Positions 12,387 through 15,189 of a stretch of 15,189 nucleotides of DNA are shown here, piece by piece (the stretch's first letter is position 1; every line of letters begins with the position of its first letter). The position numbers were made by a program, and so were the translations under genes. The notes beneath the pieces are model-generated. The model was not told where the DNA came from. It did no database searches and worked only from the letters and a program-made list of their open reading frames with translations. This stretch comes from Bacteroidetes bacterium UBA1952 (GTDB lineage Bacteria; Bacteroidota; Bacteroidia; Chitinophagales; Chitinophagaceae), in contig DDEO01000206.1 of assembly GCA_002336725.1 (NCBI GenBank), positions 1 through 15,189 on the forward strand, in the 5' to 3' direction.

Positions 12387-13991
12387 ATGAAAAAATTTTC
12401 GCTTCTGATAGAAGCCCTCCAGGGCAGCACCAAAACCAACGACAAAAAAGAAGCGTTGGTGAGCTATCTGCGCGACGCGCCCGAAGCCGATCGCATCTGG
12501 CTCGTTGCGCTTTTTACCGGTCGGCGGCCCAAGCGCCTGATAAATGCTACGCTCCTCAAACGGTGGTGCATGGACGAGGCCGGCATTGCCCCCTGGCTCT
12601 TCGACGAAAGCTATCACACCGTGGGCGACCTGAGCGAGGCCATCGCGCTGCTGTTGCCGCCCGTGGCCGAAACGGCAGCGCAGGAACTTGACCTTGCCGA
12701 TTTGATGGGCAAAATTCAGACCTTGCAAACGGCCACCGAAGGCGAGAAACAAGATTTCATACTGGCAGAGTGGCGCAGCCTTTCGCGCAGCGCCTGTCTG
12801 GTTTTTAACAAACTCATCAGCGGCGGCTTTCGCGTGGGCGTTTCCGAAGCCTTGTTGATTCAGACCGTTGCCCTTTTTTCCGGAAAAGAACAGCAAGCGG
12901 TGGCTCATCTGCTCAGCGGCGGCTGGAATCCCAACGAAACTACCTTATCCGAACTGCTTTCCGGAACCGAAAGCGCGACGATAGACCATTCCAAACCCTA
13001 TCCTTTTTACCTGTCCTATCCCATCGAAAACGGCACCGAAAGCCTCGGCGAGCCGCACCACTGGCAGGTAGAGTGGAAATGGGACGGCATTCGCGGCCAG
13101 ATCATCAAACGCAACGGCGAAATGTATCTCTGGAGCCGGGGTGAAGACCTGATAACAGATAGATTTCCGGAAATAAAAGCCCTTTCCGACATCCTCCCCG
13201 ACGGCACAGTGATTGACGGTGAAATTCTGGCCTATCGCGACGGACACCCACTCTCGTTTCAATACCTGCAAACGCGCACCACCCGCAAAACCGTTTCCAA
13301 AAAAGATTTGGAAGCCGCGCCCGCCATCCTGATGGCCTACGATCTGCTGGAAGAAGCCGGTGAAGACCTGCGCAGCCTGCCCTTAGAAGCGCGCCGCCGG
13401 CGGCTGGAAACCCTCTGCGATTTCCGGAAAAACGATGCCCTGTTGCTCTCGCCAACCGTAGATTTTCGGAAATGGGAAGACCTGCCCACGCTGCTCGAAG
13501 GCGCACGCGAGCGCGGCGTGGAAGGTTTTATGATTAAGCGAAAGGAAAGCATCTACCAGGCAGGGCGGCGGCGCGGCGACTGGTGGAAGTGGAAGATAGA
13601 CCCGCTCACCATTGACGCGGTGATGATTTATGCCCAGAAAGGCCACGGAAGGCGCAGCAACCTGTTTACCGATTATACTTTTGCCGTTCGCGACGGCGAG
13701 AAATACATTCCTTTTGCCAAAGCCTATAGCGGCCTCACCGATAAAGAAATTGCCCAGGTGGATAAATGGGTAAAGGCCAATAGCTTGGAGCAGTTTGGGC
13801 CGGTGAAAACCGTCAAGCCGGAACTGGTTTTTGAGATTGGCTTTGAAGGCATTTCGGCTTCGCCGCGCCACAAGAGTGGGGTGGCGGTGCGCTTTCCGCG
13901 CATCCTCAAATGGCGCACCGACAAAAAGCCGGAAGAGGTGAATACGCTGGAAGAATTGAAGGAGATGCTGGAACTTTACGGGAAGAGGTAG
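12387..13991 (+). CDS. ATP-dependent DNA ligase, damage-response type
   Basis: This 534-residue ligase seals DNA nicks through an AMP-lysine intermediate. Residues 1-200 are the N-terminal DNA-binding domain. The nucleotidyltransferase domain has motif I KWDGIRGQ with catalytic K231, motif III-like FPEIKALSDILPDGTVIDGE, motif IV EGFMIKR (379-385) and motif V WWKWKID (399-405). The OB-fold domain ends with motif VI, RFPRILKWRTDK (502-512). Length and motifs fit the 'cisplatin damage response' ATP-dependent ligase group (PP_1105-like), normally encoded with a ligase-associated exonuclease, a DEXH helicase and a metallophosphoesterase. The helicase is present downstream, but the upstream neighbour is the glycine-rich gene, not the exonuclease. 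Four TTCCGGAA sites lie inside the gene. Confidence 0.95.
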   Translation: MKKFSLLIEALQGSTKTNDKKEALVSYLRDAPEADRIWLVALFTGRRPKRLINATLLKRWCMDEAGIAPWLFDESYHTVGDLSEAIALLLPPVAETAAQELDLADLMGKIQTLQTATEGEKQDFILAEWRSLSRSACLVFNKLISGGFRVGVSEALLIQTVALFSGKEQQAVAHLLSGGWNPNETTLSELLSGTESATIDHSKPYPFYLSYPIENGTESLGEPHHWQVEWKWDGIRGQIIKRNGEMYLWSRGEDLITDRFPEIKALSDILPDGTVIDGEILAYRDGHPLSFQYLQTRTTRKTVSKKDLEAAPAILMAYDLLEEAGEDLRSLPLEARRRRLETLCDFRKNDALLLSPTVDFRKWEDLPTLLEGARERGVEGFMIKRKESIYQAGRRRGDWWKWKIDPLTIDAVMIYAQKGHGRRSNLFTDYTFAVRDGEKYIPFAKAYSGLTDKEIAQVDKWVKANSLEQFGPVKTVKPELVFEIGFEGISASPRHKSGVAVRFPRILKWRTDKKPEEVNTLEELKEMLELYGKR

Positions 13992-14030
13992 TCGGTAATT
14001 CAAAATGTAGGAGATTTGAAAGGCGCGGAT

Positions 14031-14038
14031 TACATTTG
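14031..14038 (+). promoter_or_regulatory. Possible Bacteroidota -7 element
   Basis: TACATTTG matches the TAnnTTTG -7 consensus, 40 bases after the ligase stop. A TTTG at 14015-14018 is closer than the usual -33 spacing. A 7-bp hairpin with a three-base loop (14091-14107, CACTGAA/TTCAGTG) lies between it and the next start at 14166. If real, the small membrane protein and helicase could be transcribed apart from the ligase. Confidence 0.3.
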
Positions 14039-14165
14039 TGAATCGACAATCTAAAATGCTTCTGTCTGGAGAAAAGATCGGGAAACTTTCCACTGAACAT
14101 TTCAGTGAAGGCGAGTAAATATGCCGGATGCAATCCGTCGGAGTTCACCATTCTATTGAAAAACT

Positions 14166-14441
14166 ATGAACAACAAACCCATGCAAAAAGGGAATGGGCG
14201 ACAGATGACGACGATTTTCCTTTTTATGCTCCTTGCTGTTCTGGCTATCGTCTATCACAACAAGCGTGTAGCGGATTTAAAGCGCGATTTGGCCATCCAA
14301 TCAACTATCCATGATTTTTGGAAAAGTAGGGATTGCCCCCAAAAACCATTTTCACGAGATAGCATATCCGTAAAAGGAGACTCAATTCTGTTTTACAGAA
14401 ATGGTACTTTTATGGGATCAACTGTTACGGAGACGAAGTAA
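14166..14441 (+). CDS. Small membrane-anchored hypothetical protein
   Basis: This 91-residue protein has one N-terminal membrane helix (about residues 16-30, TTIFLFMLLAVLAIVYH), preceded by a basic stretch and followed by a mostly soluble domain (31-91) that probably lies outside the cytoplasmic membrane. Met6 and Met14 are other possible starts. The tail has SVKGDSILFYRNGTFMGSTV, which looks like beta-strand hairpins. No family is recognised. It sits between the ligase and the helicase, two genes that are usually adjacent. Its base composition looks more AT-rich than its neighbours, so it could be a recent insertion. A genuine gene seems likely but is not certain. Confidence 0.6.
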   Translation: MNNKPMQKGNGRQMTTIFLFMLLAVLAIVYHNKRVADLKRDLAIQSTIHDFWKSRDCPQKPFSRDSISVKGDSILFYRNGTFMGSTVTETK

Positions 14442-14479
14442 ATGAGCCTTTAGCTGCACTAAAACGGCACAGTTTTTCA

Positions 14480-14495
14480 AGTCTCCGTAGGGACT
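14480..14495. repeat. Short hairpin around CCGTAGG
   Basis: AGTCTCCGTAGGGACT folds into a 6-bp stem with a four-base loop (CGTA), allowing one G-T pair. The preceding AAAACGGCACAGTTTTTCAA and this hairpin recall CCGTAGG-type intergenic repeats seen in Bacteroidota genomes (from memory, not searched). It ends 10 bases before the most likely GTG start of the helicase. Confidence 0.4.
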
Positions 14496-14505
14496 GATAA
14501 TTCTT

Positions 14506-15189
14506 GTGGGCCAGCGCATTCCGAAAACCGTTTTGAAAAAACACCTGCACCGCGCCGGAAACGCCGCCGCGCCGGAGCTGAATGCCGCAGATTTTCCGGA
14601 AAAAGAAACGTCAGTTTCTCCCAAAAAGAAGAAAACCGCTCCCCGTAAAAAGAAGATTTCCGGAACTGTAAACACCACGCCGGTCAATGGTTTTGAGGTC
14701 ATTGAAAGCTGGCTGGCAGAGAAAAACCAAACCGCTTTTCCGTTTCAGGAAGAAACCTGGCACGCCTACTGCGCCGGACAGAGCGGACTGGTGAACGCGC
14801 CCACGGGCTTTGGCAAAACCTTCGCCGTGTTCCTCGGTGTGTTGATTGATTACATGAACCGCACGCCCGACTACCAGACGCGCGAAGGCGTTGGGCTGCA
14901 ACTCTTGTGGATTTCGCCGCTGCGCGCCCTCGCCGCCGACCTCGCCCGCGCCATGCAGGCTGTGCTGGAAGAACTCCATCTGCCCTGGACCGTTGCCGTT
15001 CGCAATGGCGACACCACGACCGCCGAGCGCACGCGCCAAAAGAAAAATATTCCGGAAATCATGGTCATCACGCCGGAAAGCCTGCACCTGCTTTTTGCGC
15101 AAAAAGACCACGCAAAGATGTTCCGCACCCTGCAATGTATTTGTGTGGACGAGTGGCACGAACTGCTCGGCACCAAGCGCGGCGTGCAG
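14506..15189 (+). CDS. Ligase-associated DEXH-box helicase (N-terminal part, cut by window end)
   Basis: Only the first 228 codons are present; the reading frame runs open to the last base. The protein belongs to the Lhr-like superfamily 2 helicases that accompany the damage-response ligase and unwind DNA with ATP. Residues 1-65 are a Lys- and Ala-rich tail (KKKKTA, PRKKK) without recognised fold. Then come the Q-motif-like FPFQEETW, motif I NAPTGFGKT (97-105, with K104), motif Ia SPLRALAAD (137-145), motif Ic TPESL (189-193) and motif II DEWH (215-218), the form typical of this helicase group. There is no ATG: the stop at 14488-14490 is followed by GTG at 14506 and TTG at 14533 as candidate starts, so the N-terminus is uncertain. 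Family members are usually about 800 residues long. Confidence 0.9.
   Translation, partial: MGQRIPKTVLKKHLHRAGNAAAPELNAADFPEKETSVSPKKKKTAPRKKKISGTVNTTPVNGFEVIESWLAEKNQTAFPFQEETWHAYCAGQSGLVNAPTGFGKTFAVFLGVLIDYMNRTPDYQTREGVGLQLLWISPLRALAADLARAMQAVLEELHLPWTVAVRNGDTTTAERTRQKKNIPEIMVITPESLHLLFAQKDHAKMFRTLQCICVDEWHELLGTKRGVQ

Larger units (their letters stand above)
72..15057. repeat. Dispersed palindromic 8-mer TTCCGGAA, 25 copies
   Basis: Counted by eye, start positions are 72, 356, 514, 560, 2024, 3478, 3746, 3767, 4260, 6580, 6727, 7971, 8047, 8591, 10440, 10514, 10732, 11311, 12878, 12959, 13165, 13422, 14594, 14658 and 15050. Many extend to TTTCCGGAAA. Nine copies lie between genes, which make up about 15% of the window. 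The sixteen copies within genes use three codon phases (Ser-Gly nine, Pro-Glu five, Phe-Arg-Lys two), so the DNA word itself appears to be favoured. The rpoN gene and the 8967-10430 kinase gene have none. Confidence 0.85.

Noticed and set aside
11865..12908. Long minus-strand open frame (347 codons) opposite the glycine-rich gene and ligase
   Set aside because: It is antisense to two well-supported genes, runs across the repeat spacer, and has a low-complexity translation with no domain. It is a frame shadow.
14758..14772. TGGCACG-N4-CTGC, close to the sigma-54 promoter consensus
   Set aside because: It lies within the helicase coding sequence and encodes conserved-looking WHAYC. No gene starts soon after it, so it is probably chance.

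Overview
The window looks like a chromosomal segment of a Bacteroidota bacterium. The nearest guess is the Saprospiria/Chitinophagia side of the phylum, but it cannot be placed further from sequence alone. The evidence is two secreted proteins with C-terminal type IX secretion (Por) sorting domains, several small proteins of Bacteroidota-type families, weak Shine-Dalgarno usage, and intergenic low-complexity repeats (GTTTCAT, CTCTGCG and AAGTATCAAGAC families).

Layout. 1-376 is a gene-free, repeat-rich stretch. 377-2510 (minus) holds two tandem paralogous secreted T9SS-cargo proteins, each with its own terminator-like hairpin. 2575-3129 (minus) is a single-pass membrane protein of unknown function. 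3257-3721 (plus) is a PA2169/DUF2383-like four-helix-bundle protein. 3849-4235 (plus) is a small conserved hypothetical. 4572-10430 (plus) is a signalling block: sigma-54 (rpoN), an NtrC-type sigma-54 activator, a PAS histidine kinase, and a receiver-PAS-histidine kinase. It ends in a strong hairpin terminator. A 51-residue two-helix membrane protein follows. Two stand-alone receiver proteins lie on the minus strand (10897-11762). 11871-12245 encodes a glycine-rich, probably disordered protein. 12387-15189 carries an ATP-dependent DNA ligase of the damage-response type and, after an inserted small membrane-protein gene, the start of the ligase-associated DEXH helicase, which is cut by the window end.

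How the genes may work together. The rpoN block has the parts of a sigma-54 circuit: the sigma factor, its AAA+ activator, and a kinase with an NtrB-like H-box. The other kinase has a phytochrome-type H-box, which usually pairs with small Rcp1-like receivers such as the one at 11319-11762. The ligase and helicase belong to a known DNA-damage-response gene set, but the usual adjacent exonuclease gene is absent from the expected upstream place.

The most unusual signal is a DNA-level one. The perfect palindrome TTCCGGAA occurs 25 times by eye in 15.2 kb, against about 0.23 expected for a random 8-mer. It appears in all three codon phases, on genes of both strands and between genes, and in one place its half-copies build a terminator stem. 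This resembles HIP1-type motifs of cyanobacteria or DNA-uptake sequences.
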